Assembly (NCBI RefSeq): GCF_036826855.1
Contig: NZ_CP104578.1
Coordinates: 6,297,501-6,361,500 of the forward strand
Source of the DNA: Streptomyces sp. SJL17-4
Lineage (GTDB): Bacteria > Actinomycetota > Actinomycetes > Streptomycetales > Streptomycetaceae
Length of the DNA stretch: 64,000 nt
Direction: 5' to 3'
A program made the position numbers and the translations under genes. Under the pieces are notes generated by a model, which was not told the origin of the DNA, did not search any database, and saw nothing but the letters and a program-made list of their open reading frames with translations. Positions 16,619 to 25,156 of the stretch are shown in pieces; positions within the stretch are counted from its first letter, which is position 1, and every line of letters starts with the position of its first letter.

Positions 16619-18061
16619 CTACCGGGAGCCGCGGAAGTCCGCGCCCTCCACGATGAATCCCGCCACCAGCGCGCCCGACATGCCCGCGTGGGCGAGCCCG
16701 CCGCCCGGGTGGGACCAGCCGCCCGCGAACCAGAGCCCCGGCAGCGGGGAGCGGTTGCCGGCCGGGAGCAGCTCTCCGCCGGCCCCGGCGAGCGCGGGCC
16801 CCGGCACCTCGGCGACTCCGGTGTCCCGCCGAACGTCCTCCGGGGTGCGCACGTGCTGCCACAACAGCCGCTCCCGCAGCCCCGGGACCGCGTGCCCGGC
16901 CGCCTCCACCATCAGCCCGGCGAAGGACTCCCACCCGGCCGCGTCCCGCTCAGGAGACGTACGGACGGTCGCCGTGACCGTCACCGACTCGTGGTCCGCG
17001 TCCGGGCGCAGCGCCGGGTCGTCCGGGCGCAGCACCGTCACCGTCGGCCACTCGCCCGCCGCGTGGACGACGGTGCGGTGGACCGCCTCCGCCTCCCGGG
17101 GGCCGCGCAGCGCCAGACAGACCGTCACCCGGCTGGTCCCGGTGACCTGGTGGCGCGGCCCGTCGCCGCCGTGACCCCACTCGACGACGTGATCGCGGTG
17201 GAGCGCGGGCACCGGAGCGCCGGAGACGACATGGTCGGCCTCCACGGTCTCGCCGCCCGTCAGCCGGACACCGACCGCCCGGCCGTCCTTCTCCAGGACG
17301 CCCTCCACCGGCGTGTCGAAGACGAACTCGACCCGCCGCTTCCGGCAGCGCTCGTACACCGCGTCGGCGAGTGCCCGCAGGCCCCCGCCCACGTACCAGC
17401 TGCCGAAGGTCTGCTCCATGTACGGCAGGACGGCGGCCGAGGCCGGGGCCGTCGCCGGGTCGAAACCGTACGACCACGCGTACGCGTCGAGCAGGGCCGC
17501 CAGCCGGGGATCGCGCAGCTCCCGCGCCCCGACCTGCGCGAGCGTCGTCGTCGGGCGGCGCAACAGGCCCGCCTTCAGGGCCGGGTACGGCTCACGGGCC
17601 AGCGGCGCCAGGTCGGCCGGCTGCGGCTCCTCCAGGAGCGGGCGGCGGGTGCGGTCCCAGGCCTCGCGGGCCCGCACCAGGAAGTCGCCCCAGCGCTCGC
17701 CCGCGCCCGAGCCGAGCGCGGCGTCCAGGGCGGCGACCGTACCGGCCCGGGAGGCGTTCGGCAGGTCCACGCGGGTGCCGTCGGCGAAGACATGACGGCT
17801 CGCCGGGTCGACCTGCGCCAGCGTGACGCAGTCCTCCAGCGGTTCCTTGCCGGTCTTCACGAACAGGTCCCGGTACACGGCCGGCAGATGCAGCAGCCCC
17901 GGGCCCGTGTCGAAGGCGAACCCGTCGCGCTCGAAGCGGCCGACCGCCCCGCCGTACGTCGTCCCCCGCTCGTACACCGTCACCCGGTGGCCCGCCACGG
18001 CCAGCCGGGCCGCCGTCGCCATGGCGCCGAGTCCCGCGCCGATCACCACAATCCGTGCCAT
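16619..18061 (-). CDS. Phytoene-desaturase-like FAD-dependent oxidoreductase
   Basis: 480 aa of the CrtI/RetSat-like superfamily. The N-terminal dinucleotide motif VVIGAGLGAMATAARLAVAG (residues 4-23) leads to a FAD-ligating acidic residue in VYERG. The C-terminal LPGLWFAGGWSHPGGGLAHAGMSGALVAG is the closing FAD signature. No crtB, crtE or other carotenoid genes are nearby, so the substrate cannot be assigned. The stop lies 7 bp beyond the shared terminator. Confidence 0.85.
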   Translation of the reverse strand: MARIVVIGAGLGAMATAARLAVAGHRVTVYERGTTYGGAVGRFERDGFAFDTGPGLLHLPAVYRDLFVKTGKEPLEDCVTLAQVDPASRHVFADGTRVDLPNASRAGTVAALDAALGSGAGERWGDFLVRAREAWDRTRRPLLEEPQPADLAPLAREPYPALKAGLLRRPTTTLAQVGARELRDPRLAALLDAYAWSYGFDPATAPASAAVLPYMEQTFGSWYVGGGLRALADAVYERCRKRRVEFVFDTPVEGVLEKDGRAVGVRLTGGETVEADHVVSGAPVPALHRDHVVEWGHGGDGPRHQVTGTSRVTVCLALRGPREAEAVHRTVVHAAGEWPTVTVLRPDDPALRPDADHESVTVTATVRTSPERDAAGWESFAGLMVEAAGHAVPGLRERLLWQHVRTPEDVRRDTGVAEVPGPALAGAGGELLPAGNRSPLPGLWFAGGWSHPGGGLAHAGMSGALVAGFIVEGADFRGSR

Positions 18062-18103
18062 GCCGGCGACTTTATCCGGCGCCCCGGACGGTCCTGAACA
18101 GGG

Positions 18104-18751
18104 TCAGAAGTGTTCCGAACCGTCGCCGGACTGCGGCCGGGCACGGGCGCGGGCCTCCGCGTCGGCGAGCTGTCTCTCCTCGCGCCGCTGCGACCTGCGG
18201 CGCAGGAAGCGGCGGATCCGTTGGGCGAGGAAGACCAGTATCACCAGGCCGAGGGCGAGCAGCACGGCCGCGATGATCGCCGCCGCCAGCGGATGGAAGA
18301 GCGCGAAGGTGACGACGGCCGCCACCCCGAGGTCCTCCGCCAGGCTCAGCGCGACATTGGAGAACGGCTCGGGCGTGGTGTTGACCGCCATCCTCGTCCC
18401 GGCCTTGACGAAGTGGCTCAGCAGGGCCGTGGGACCGCCGACCGCGCCGGCCGCCAGCTCGGGCAGCGAACCGTTCTGTCCGGCGAGCAACGCGCCGACC
18501 ACGGCCCCCGCGATCGGCCGGATCACCGTGTGGACGGAATCCCATATCGAGTCGACGTACGGGATCTTGTCCGCCACCGCCTCGCACAGGAAGAGCACGC
18601 CGGCCGCGACGAGGACATCGGTGCGCTGCAAGGACTCGGGCACCTCGTCGGTGAGCCCGGTCGCGCCGAAGACGCCGAACAGCAGGACCACCGCGTACGC
18701 GTTGATCCCGCTCGCCCAGCCGCTGGTGAACACCAGGGGGAGTACGGACAC
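18104..18751 (-). CDS. DUF4126 membrane protein
   Basis: 215 aa with about five hydrophobic segments, opening with VFTSGWASGINAYAVVLLFG. It also has SIWDSVHTVIRPIAGAVVGA and a C-terminal helix then a highly basic/acidic tail (RRFLRRRSQRREERQ). Function of the family is unknown. GTG start at 18751. It ends 42 bp upstream of the CrtI-like gene on the same strand and may be co-transcribed. Confidence 0.8.
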   Translation of the reverse strand: MSVLPLVFTSGWASGINAYAVVLLFGVFGATGLTDEVPESLQRTDVLVAAGVLFLCEAVADKIPYVDSIWDSVHTVIRPIAGAVVGALLAGQNGSLPELAAGAVGGPTALLSHFVKAGTRMAVNTTPEPFSNVALSLAEDLGVAAVVTFALFHPLAAAIIAAVLLALGLVILVFLAQRIRRFLRRRSQRREERQLADAEARARARPQSGDGSEHF

Positions 18752-19064
18752 GCCCGCGATCGTAACCAGTCTGAGTACCCGTACCTAGGGGGCGAGATGA
18801 GTAGGTACGCGGATGAGTCCGGGACGCCGAGACGGAAGAGTGGAGTCCACGGAAGGGGCGCGGCCCGGGAACCGCCGACACGGGGCGGCGGAACCGGGGC
18901 CGCGTGCCTGCCGCAACGGGGCACGGGGGTGTCACGGGGGACATACGGCGAAGGCCGGTCCGGCGGGGCTCGGGGGGATCGAGCCTCGACGGACCGGCCT
19001 TTTCCGCATGGAACGACAGGCCCTGAAGCCTGTCCGGCAGATCGGTCGGCGGTGTCGGACGGCC
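18752..19064. other. Intergenic region with GAGTA repeats and a terminator; no sure gene
   Basis: Near 18772-18830 there are repeated GAGT(A) motifs (CTGAGTACCC, ATGAGTAGGTACG, ATGAGTCC) and an inverted pair CGTACC/GGTACG, a possible promoter-operator for the DUF4126 gene. A plus-strand ORF from ATG 18797 (MSRYADESGTPRRK) has no clear ribosome binding site, runs through the terminator and has ordinary shadow-like composition, so it is not called as a gene. Confidence 0.5.
18951..19005 (+). terminator. Cruciform terminator with T-run
   Basis: AAGGCCGGTCCG (18951-18962) pairs with CGGACCGGCCTT (18990-19001), with an internal GGCTCG/CGAGCC stem, then TTTTCC on the plus strand. It can also end transcription from the TetR gene on the minus strand. 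Confidence 0.8.
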
Positions 19065-19673
19065 CTAGCGGCCGCCCACCCGGCCGTGCAGCAGGCGCGA
19101 GAGCGCCGCGTGCACGTCGTCGAGGGAGCGCTCGCTCTGGAACGCCTGCCAGTCGAGCGCCGCCACGAGCACCATCCCGACCAGCGCCGCCGCCGTCAGC
19201 TGGACGTCGATCTCGTCGCTCAGCTCACCGGCCGCGACCGCCTCCCGCAGCACCCCCTCGACCACGGCGACGGCCTCCTGGCGGACCACCAGGAGCGTGG
19301 AGTTCCAGGCCCGGTTGGTGCGCCAGAGCTCGGCCACGTACAGCTGGGTGAAGGCCGGGTAGCGGTCGATGAAGACGAGGCCCGCCCGGATCATCGCGTC
19401 CAGCGCGTCGACCCGGCTGCCGCCGCGCCCGGCGGTCTCCTCGGCCGCCGTCCGCAGTGAGGCCGTGAGCAGCGAAACGCCGTGGCGCAGCAGCTCCTCG
19501 AAGAGCTCGGTCTTGCTCTTGAAGTTGTAGTAGACCGTGCCCTTGGCCACGCCGGCCCGCTCGGCGATCTCGTCCACCGTCGTCGCGGAGAAGCCCTGCT
19601 CCGCGATGAGGGTGACGGCCGCCTCGTAGAGCTTCGCGCGGGTGGCCTGGCGTCGGGTGCTGCTGCTGTCCAT
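19065..19673 (-). CDS. TetR-family transcriptional regulator
   Basis: 202 aa. The N-terminal helix-turn-helix (TTVDEIAERAGVAKGTVYYNFKSK, split about residues 31-54) is textbook TetR and the rest is a ligand-binding domain. It is the last gene of an ABC-YhgE-TetR transcription unit, 43 bp after the YhgE stop. The likely target is the palindrome at 22701-22714 upstream of the first gene. ATG 19673 was preferred; GTG 19688 and 19706 are possible. Confidence 0.9.
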   Translation of the reverse strand: MDSSSTRRQATRAKLYEAAVTLIAEQGFSATTVDEIAERAGVAKGTVYYNFKSKTELFEELLRHGVSLLTASLRTAAEETAGRGGSRVDALDAMIRAGLVFIDRYPAFTQLYVAELWRTNRAWNSTLLVVRQEAVAVVEGVLREAVAAGELSDEIDVQLTAAALVGMVLVAALDWQAFQSERSLDDVHAALSRLLHGRVGGR

Positions 19674-19716
19674 GGGGTCGATTCTCACAGGTGTCGCGGG
19701 TGTCACCGGCCCCGTC

Positions 19717-21813
19717 TCACAGGGTCAGTTCGGGGTGGAGCCGGTCGAGCGTCCAGACCTGCTTCCGGCGGGCGGACACGGCGGTCAGGGCCAGGGCGCC
19801 CAGGGTGAACGCGGCGAGCACCGCGCAGGCCTGCCAGACGGGCCCGATCCCGCCGCCCGTGATCAGCCGGCGCAGGGCCTCGACCACGTAGGTCATCGGC
19901 AGGAAGGGGTGGACGGCGTTGAAGAAGCCCGGACTGGTCTGAACGGGGTACGTGCCGCCCGCCGAGGTCAGCTGGAGCATCAGGACCGCGAGGACCAGGA
20001 TCCGGCCGGCCGCGCCGAAGCGGGCGTTGAGCCACTGGATGATCGCGGAGAAGCAGCAGGTGACCAGGGCGAGGAAGCCGACGGTGCCGGCGGCGCGGTC
20101 CATCTGGAGGCCGAGGCCCCAGTGCAGGACCGACATGAGGGCCGCGACCTGGAGGATGCCGATCGCCGCCACCGGGAGCCAGCCCGCGAGGGCGATCCGC
20201 CAGGCGGAGCCGCCGGCGGCCAGCGCGCGCCGGTTCAGCGGCTGGATGATCATGTACGCGACCATCGCGCCGACCCAGAGGGAGAGCGGGATGAAGTACG
20301 GGGCGAAACCGGTGCCGTAGTTCGGCGCCTTGTGCATCGACTGGGAGGCCAGCTGCACGGGATCGGCCATGACCTCCGTACGCCGGTCGCGGTCCTGCTC
20401 GTCGTAGTCGGGGATCCGGTCGACCCCGTCCTTCAGTCCGGAGGCGAGGGTGCCCGAGCCGTCGGCCAGCTTGAACAGACCGCCGTCGAGGTCGCCCGCG
20501 CCCTTCTTGAGCTTGCCGACGCCGGTGTCGAGGTTCACGGAGCCGGTCTTCGCGCCGCTGATGCCGGTGTGCAGCTTCTCCGCGCCGGCGGCGACCTTCC
20601 GCGCGCCCGCGTTGAGCTCGTTGATCTTCCGGATGGCGTCCTCGACGTCCTCGTCGAGGTGCGGGGCGCGGCGGGCCAGCTCGTCGGCCTGCTTCGTGAG
20701 CTTCACGAGCCGCGCGTCGAGGGTCTTGAGGTCGCCCTTGCTGTCCTTGGTCAGCTCGTGGACGTCGTCCGCGATGGTGGCGACGTCGTCGGCCGCGACC
20801 GAGGCCTTCTTGAGCTTGGCGCAGATCTCGGGGAACTCGGCGGCCGCCTCCGGCTTCGCCGCGCACTCCTCCTGGTGGATCTTGGCCAGCTCGTCGTCGG
20901 CCACATGGGCCGCGCTACGGATCACCGGGGCGCGCTTCGCCAGGACGTCGAGGTTGTGGCGGACGGCGGTGGCGGAGTCCGAGACGAGCCGGGCGGTGTC
21001 GCGGATCGACCTGCCGTTGTTCGCCAGATAGGGGCGGACCTTGTCGGCGGTGCCGTTCACCTTGTCGGCGAGGGACTGCGTGCCGTCGGCGACCTTGCGG
21101 GAGCCGCTCTCCACGTCCTTGGCGCCCTTGTCGAGCTTCTTCATGCCGGCGGCCAGGTCGCCGCTGCCGGTCTTGGCGTCCTTGAGGCCGTTCGCCAGGT
21201 CCTTCGAGCCCTTCTTCGCCTTGTCCACGCCCTGCTTGAGGTCGCTCGCGCCCTTGGCGGCCTTCGCGGTGGCGTCGTGGATGTCGGAGAAGGAGATGAA
21301 GATCTTGTCGAGGAAGGTCCGGGAGGACTTGGTGGACGCGGCGGTGCGGACCTCGGAGAACACCGTCCGGGAGATCTGGCCGACGATGTAGTTGTTGGCG
21401 TCGTTCGTCCGCACCCGCAGGGCGCCGGTCTCGGGGGAGTCGCCCGAGCTGGAGGCGATGCGCGAGCTGAAGTCGCCGGGCATGGTCAGGGACAGGTAGT
21501 ACGTGCCGTCCTCGACGCCCTCGCGCGCCTCGGCGTCGCTCACCTGGTGCCAGGCGAAGGTGTTGCTGTCCAGGAGCCCCTTGGTGATGTCGTCACCGGC
21601 GTTGATCTTCTTGCCGTCGGTGGTGGCGCCCCGGTCCTCGTTGACGAGGGCGACGGGGATCTTGTCGAGCCTGCTGTACGGATCCCAGAACGAGTACAGG
21701 TACAGGGCGCCGTACAGCAGCGGCAGCAGCAGGATCGCGACGAGCGCGGCGCGCGGCAGCTTTCCCCTGCCGAAGCGCTTCAGCTCAAGCGCGGCCAGTT
21801 TCGGCGAGCGCAT
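19717..21813 (-). CDS. YhgE/Pip-type ABC-2 membrane protein
   Basis: 698 aa. An N-terminal membrane helix (about 20-40) is followed by a large extracytoplasmic domain with the family KIPVALVNEDRGA motif and long repeats of the form DLKQGVDKAKKGSKDLANG (about 170-560), predicted coiled coil. Five to six C-terminal membrane helices (about 570-690) include MTYVVEALRRLITGG. Relatives include phage-infection protein Pip and ESX/T7SS-associated YhgE; the exported substrate is unknown. Its start overlaps the ABC-like gene by 29 bp. Confidence 0.88.
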   Translation of the reverse strand: MRSPKLAALELKRFGRGKLPRAALVAILLLPLLYGALYLYSFWDPYSRLDKIPVALVNEDRGATTDGKKINAGDDITKGLLDSNTFAWHQVSDAEAREGVEDGTYYLSLTMPGDFSSRIASSSGDSPETGALRVRTNDANNYIVGQISRTVFSEVRTAASTKSSRTFLDKIFISFSDIHDATAKAAKGASDLKQGVDKAKKGSKDLANGLKDAKTGSGDLAAGMKKLDKGAKDVESGSRKVADGTQSLADKVNGTADKVRPYLANNGRSIRDTARLVSDSATAVRHNLDVLAKRAPVIRSAAHVADDELAKIHQEECAAKPEAAAEFPEICAKLKKASVAADDVATIADDVHELTKDSKGDLKTLDARLVKLTKQADELARRAPHLDEDVEDAIRKINELNAGARKVAAGAEKLHTGISGAKTGSVNLDTGVGKLKKGAGDLDGGLFKLADGSGTLASGLKDGVDRIPDYDEQDRDRRTEVMADPVQLASQSMHKAPNYGTGFAPYFIPLSLWVGAMVAYMIIQPLNRRALAAGGSAWRIALAGWLPVAAIGILQVAALMSVLHWGLGLQMDRAAGTVGFLALVTCCFSAIIQWLNARFGAAGRILVLAVLMLQLTSAGGTYPVQTSPGFFNAVHPFLPMTYVVEALRRLITGGGIGPVWQACAVLAAFTLGALALTAVSARRKQVWTLDRLHPELTL

Positions 21814-22672
21814 CGGCCGCCCCCTCCTCGGTCGTGTCTTCGGTGGAGCTTTCGGCGGAGTCCTCGGTGAGGTCGCCGTCGGCCTCGGACGCCTCGTCGG
21901 TGGCCTCGTCGTCGGTGGCGTCGATGGCGCCGGTGGCCTCGTCGGTGGTGGCGTCGGTGGTGGCGTCGAGCGTGGTGATCCGCAGGGCGCCCTCGGGGGC
22001 CTCGCTGCAGACCGCAAGGACGGTGGTCCCGGAGTCGGCCACCGAGCGCAGCAGCGCCCAGGCCTCGGCGCGGTCGGTGTCCGAGAGCTTCAGGTCCGTG
22101 TCGTCCACGGCGAGCAGCCGGGGCCGGCCGACCAGGGCCAGGGCGACCGAGAGCCGCAGCGCTTCGAGGCGCTCCAGATCCCGTACGGAGGTCCGCTCGC
22201 CCTTCGGCAGGGCGGCAAGGTCCAGCCCCGCGGCCGCCACGGCCTCGTCGATCCGGGCGCGGGCCGCCGCGCGCCGTTCGGACGGGCGGCGCAGGAACGT
22301 CCGGACGGAGCCGTCGAACCGGCGCTGGAGCAGGGCCCGCTCGCCCAGGTGCTCGGCCACCGTGAAGGCGGGGTCGAGCTCGCTGACGCCGGGGACGTGC
22401 CCGAGGGCGCTGATCCGGCGCACCGCGGCCATCCTCTTGGGCAGCGGCAGGCCGCCGACCTCGGCGGTGCCCTCCTTGGTCCTCATCCGGCCGGTGAGCG
22501 CGAGCAGCAGACAGGTGCGGCCCGAGCCCGAGGGCCCCTCGATCGCCACCAGCGTGCCCGGCTCGGCCCGGAAGGAGACCTCCCGGAAGGCCCAGCCGCG
22601 CGGCCCCTTCAGTCCGAATCCGTCCGTGACGACGGCGGCGCCGTGCGGCCGCTCCTCGGCTTCCGCTCCCAC
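21785..22672 (-). CDS. Degenerate ABC transporter ATP-binding protein partnered with YhgE
   Basis: 295 aa. The ABC fold is recognisable, but key residues are altered. Walker A is GPSGSGRT (Arg for Lys). The signature LSGGQ is replaced by DLERLEALRLS. Walker B reads RLLAVDDTD (Asp-Asp rather than Asp-Glu). No switch His is visible in LAVCSEAPEG. A Thr/Asp/Glu-rich tail follows from about 240 (repeats such as DATTDATTDEATGA). It may bind nucleotide weakly or act as a regulatory subunit for YhgE. GTG start at 22672, assigned because the open frame extends upstream without homology. Confidence 0.8.
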   Translation of the reverse strand: MGAEAEERPHGAAVVTDGFGLKGPRGWAFREVSFRAEPGTLVAIEGPSGSGRTCLLLALTGRMRTKEGTAEVGGLPLPKRMAAVRRISALGHVPGVSELDPAFTVAEHLGERALLQRRFDGSVRTFLRRPSERRAAARARIDEAVAAAGLDLAALPKGERTSVRDLERLEALRLSVALALVGRPRLLAVDDTDLKLSDTDRAEAWALLRSVADSGTTVLAVCSEAPEGALRITTLDATTDATTDEATGAIDATDDEATDEASEADGDLTEDSAESSTEDTTEEGAADALAETGRA

Positions 22673-22700
22673 CGGCCCACCCCCCGATTCCCCTTTTTGA

Positions 22701-22714
22701 ACTGACTGGTCAGT
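22701..22714. promoter_or_regulatory. TetR-type operator palindrome
   Basis: ACTGACTGGTCAGT has perfect 6-bp half-sites around TG, 28 bp upstream of the first gene of the operon. Minus-strand TTGCAC (22713-22718) could be the -35. This form matches typical TetR-family operators, so autoregulation by the operon's own TetR is inferred. Confidence 0.6.
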
Positions 22715-22837
22715 GCAAAAGTTACCCCTGAGTCGGGTTTTCAGGCAAAACCCCAGGTCAGGGCGATTGTCAGTGGGGCCGGGCACGATGGACACATACG
22801 GCCACGAAGCCGTCACGCGACGACAGGAGGACTCGTC

Positions 22838-23353
22838 ATGGCAAGCCCTTCCGCAGCAGCCGCGCCCCGCCGACGCCCCGCCCCCGTGCAGACGGGCCCT
22901 GCGTCCGACATTCACCCCGTCCCGCGCGCCGCCGCCCCGCCGGCCGCCCTCGACCTCCTCGCCAAGGCGAGCGCCGGACTCGCCGAGGCCGCCACGCTCG
23001 ACCGCCCCCACGAGCGGTACGCCGCGGCCCACCTCGCCGCCCTGCGGGCCGCCGCCGCCGTGCTGGCCGCCCGGGCCAGGCCCGAGACCGGGCCCCGCCG
23101 CAGACAGCGGATACGGAGCGCCTGGGAGCTCCTGGCCGAGCTGGCGCCCGAGCTGACCGAGTGGTGCGCCCTCTTCGCCTCCGGAGCCGAGCGCAGGGCC
23201 CGTGCCGAGGCCGGGATCGCCGGCGCGGCGACCCGGCGCGAGGCCGACGACCTGCTCAGGGACGCCGCGTACTTCCTGCGCCTGGTCGAGCGGCTGCTCG
23301 TTCTCCAGCCGGTGCTGCCCCGGCAGCCGGGCGCGGACGAGGCCGGCGGCTGA
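22838..23353 (+). CDS. SAV_6107-family HEPN domain protein
   Basis: 171 aa, all-helical and Ala-rich. It resembles the actinobacterial SAV_6107 HEPN family (RYAAAHLAALRAAAAVLA, SAWELLAELAPELTEWCALF, AAYFLRLVERLL). The canonical HEPN RNase motif Rx4-6H is not evident, so catalysis is doubtful. Strong AGGAGG before ATG 22838. It may share a transcript with the methyltransferase 118 bp downstream. Role unknown. Confidence 0.75.
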   Translation: MASPSAAAAPRRRPAPVQTGPASDIHPVPRAAAPPAALDLLAKASAGLAEAATLDRPHERYAAAHLAALRAAAAVLAARARPETGPRRRQRIRSAWELLAELAPELTEWCALFASGAERRARAEAGIAGAATRREADDLLRDAAYFLRLVERLLVLQPVLPRQPGADEAGG

Positions 23354-23471
23354 CCGCGGCGCGGCCCGGGGTGCCGTCGCCGATCGGGCCGGGCTCGCGG
23401 CGCGATCGGCAAGGCACCCCCCAGGCCATAGGGTGGGGGCGTCCGTACCCGTCACCGAGGAGTCAACAGCC

Positions 23472-24260
23472 GTGCCGGACCCTTCCCCTGTCTTCGGTCG
23501 AGAGGCGACCTCGCGCCCGTCGCGCGCCTCCCTGCGTACCGCCGTCGTCTGGGACGTCCTCAAGGACGCCCTCGACCGCCGGGTCGAGGCCACCGGGAAG
23601 GACAGCCTCGACGTCCTCGACACCGGCGGCGGCTCCGGGAACTTCGCCGTGCCGGTCGCCCGCCTCGGTCACCGGGTCACCGTCGTCGACCCCAGCCCCA
23701 ACGCGCTCTTCGCGCTGGAGCGCCGGGCCGCCGAGGCCGGGGTCGCCGACCTCGTCACCGGCGTCCAGGGCGACATCAGCGGCCTCTTCGACGTGGTCGG
23801 GCGCGAGAGCTACGACGTGGTGCTCTGCCACGGCGTCCTGGAGTACGTCGACGACCCCGCCGAGGGCGTACGGAACGCGGTCGCCGCGCTCCGTCCCGCC
23901 GGCAGCCTCAGCCTGCTCGCCGCCGGACTCGGCGGCGCGGTCCTGGCCCGCGCCCTCGCCGGCCACTTCACCGAGGCCCGCCACGCGCTCTCCGACCCGG
24001 CGGGCCGCTGGGGCACCGGCGACCCCGTACCCCGGCGCTTCACCGCCGAGCAGCTCACCGAACTGGCCGACGGGGCCGGTCTGGCGGTCGGCGCGGTACA
24101 CGGTGTCCGGGTCTTCGCCGACCTCGTTCCCGGCGTCCTCGTCGACACCGAACCCGGTGCCGCCGAGGCCCTGCTCAAGCTGGAGGCCGCCGCCGCCGAG
24201 CTGCCCTCCTTCCACGCCATCGCCACCCAGCTGCACGTACTGGGCGAGAAGCGGGCCTGA
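23472..24260 (+). CDS. SAM-dependent methyltransferase
   Basis: 262 aa. Class I fold: motif I VLDTGGGSGNFAVPVA (about residue 49), post-I VTVVDPSPNAL, and motif IV-like YDVVLCHGVLEYVDD. Related in form to SmtA/UbiE-type enzymes; substrate unknown. GTG 23472 with GAGGAG upstream was chosen over the longer open frame. A terminator follows. Confidence 0.87.
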   Translation: MPDPSPVFGREATSRPSRASLRTAVVWDVLKDALDRRVEATGKDSLDVLDTGGGSGNFAVPVARLGHRVTVVDPSPNALFALERRAAEAGVADLVTGVQGDISGLFDVVGRESYDVVLCHGVLEYVDDPAEGVRNAVAALRPAGSLSLLAAGLGGAVLARALAGHFTEARHALSDPAGRWGTGDPVPRRFTAEQLTELADGAGLAVGAVHGVRVFADLVPGVLVDTEPGAAEALLKLEAAAAELPSFHAIATQLHVLGEKRA

Positions 24261-24322
24261 GCCGGCCGGCCACCCTTTCGGCGGTGCGGGCCGCGGCACT
24301 CCATGGAGTACGCCACAGCCCG

Positions 24323-24354
24323 CCCGATCACGGGCTCTGCCCCGTATGATCGGG
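24323..24354 (+). terminator. Terminator after the methyltransferase gene
   Basis: CCCGATCACGGG (24323-24334) pairs with CCCG and TGATCGGG (24341-24354) across a two-base bulge, giving a 12-bp stem. Confidence 0.75.
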
Positions 24355-24368
24355 GGACAGCATCCGGC

Positions 24369-24442
24369 ATGACGGAGGAGGGCCTGGGGAATCAACGCCT
24401 CAGCAACCGATCCGCATGGCGGCCCGGATTGGCTATTCGGCA
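24369..24442 (+). other. Structured S-box-like segment upstream of DUF3040 (uncertain)
   Basis: Two adjacent stems are visible: CTGGGG/CCTCAG around AATCAACG, and CCGATCC/GGATTGG. GGAGGGCCTGGGGAATCAA and CTCAGCAACC recall the SAM-I core (GGAGGGACTGG, GATGAA, GGCAACC). The helix P1, P4 and the GGTGCTAA segment are poor or missing, and a separate promoter follows, so this is only a resemblance. Confidence 0.25.
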
Positions 24443-24453
24443 TTGAGGGCGGG

Positions 24454-24482
24454 TTTCACGGGGGCGATTCCCTGCCTATCCT
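24454..24482 (+). promoter_or_regulatory. Promoter of the DUF3040 gene
   Basis: TTTCAC and TATCCT are separated by 17 bp, a good vegetative (HrdB-type) match, placing the start about 45 nt before the GTG. Confidence 0.55.
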
Positions 24483-24532
24483 GAAAGGGCCGCAAACCGG
24501 TCGCCCCCGCGACCGACGACTAGGAGGACTCC

Positions 24533-24943
24533 GTGCCGCTCTCGGAGCACGAGCAGCGAATGCTCGAGCAGATGGAGCGAGCGCTGTACGCCGAAGATCC
24601 CAAGTTCGCGACAGCGCTCGAGGGAAGCGGACTGCGTACGTACACCCGGCGACGGGTCTACCAGGCAGTCGCCGGCTTCCTGGTGGGTATCGCGCTCCTC
24701 ATGGCCGGAATGGTCGCACAGCAGATCTGGATCAGCGTGGTGGGGTTCCTCGTCATGCTGGGCTGCGCGGTCCTGGCGGTCACCGGATGGCGCAAGGCGC
24801 CCAAGCCGGGCGAGCAGCAGCAGGCCACCAGAGGTGGGACGACGGCCGGTGGCCGTCAGACCCGGCAGCGACGCTCCATGATGAACCGGATGGAAGAGCG
24901 GTGGCAGCGCCGCCGCGATGAGCAGCAGGGTGGCGGCCACTGA
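24533..24943 (+). CDS. DUF3040 small membrane protein (SCO2097-like)
   Basis: 136 aa. A basic cytoplasmic N-terminus with SEHEQRMLEQMERALYAEDPKFA is the DUF3040 hallmark. Two membrane helices (about 45-65 and 67-86) and a charged Gln/Arg-rich tail follow. The S. coelicolor protein in this position was, as I recall, linked to the spore-wall synthesising complex, which would suit the location beside the dcw cluster. GTG start with TAGGAGGA upstream. Confidence 0.85.
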   Translation: MPLSEHEQRMLEQMERALYAEDPKFATALEGSGLRTYTRRRVYQAVAGFLVGIALLMAGMVAQQIWISVVGFLVMLGCAVLAVTGWRKAPKPGEQQQATRGGTTAGGRQTRQRRSMMNRMEERWQRRRDEQQGGGH

Positions 24944-24979
24944 GGGCCCGCTGAGCGGAGGCCCCGCGACATTCTGAGA

Positions 24980-25027
24980 CGGAGCCCTGTGGGACCCGCG
25001 CGTCGGCGCGGGCCCCACAGGGCTCCG
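24980..25027 (+). terminator. Long terminator hairpin after the DUF3040 gene
   Basis: CGGAGCCCTGTGGG and CCCGCGC pair with GCGCGGG and CCCACAGGGCTCCG around GTCG, giving about 21 bp of stem with one small internal loop. Confidence 0.9.
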
Positions 25028-25156
25028 TCGCACACCTAGGACCCCACGGGTGGGCGCGGGCCGCAGCCCGCGCCCACCCGTCGCGGGCTACGGCCCGCGC
25101 ACCCCGCTGCGGGCTGCGGCCCGCGCACCCGGTTGCGGGCTACCGCCCGCCACCCC

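Noticed and set aside
18797..19060. Small gene starting MSRYADESG
   Set aside because: No ribosome binding site, runs through a strong terminator and has the composition of a shadow frame.
24369..24442. Calling a true SAM-I riboswitch
   Set aside because: P1, P4 and the GGTGCTAA segment are not convincing and an independent promoter lies between it and the gene, so it is only listed as a resemblance.
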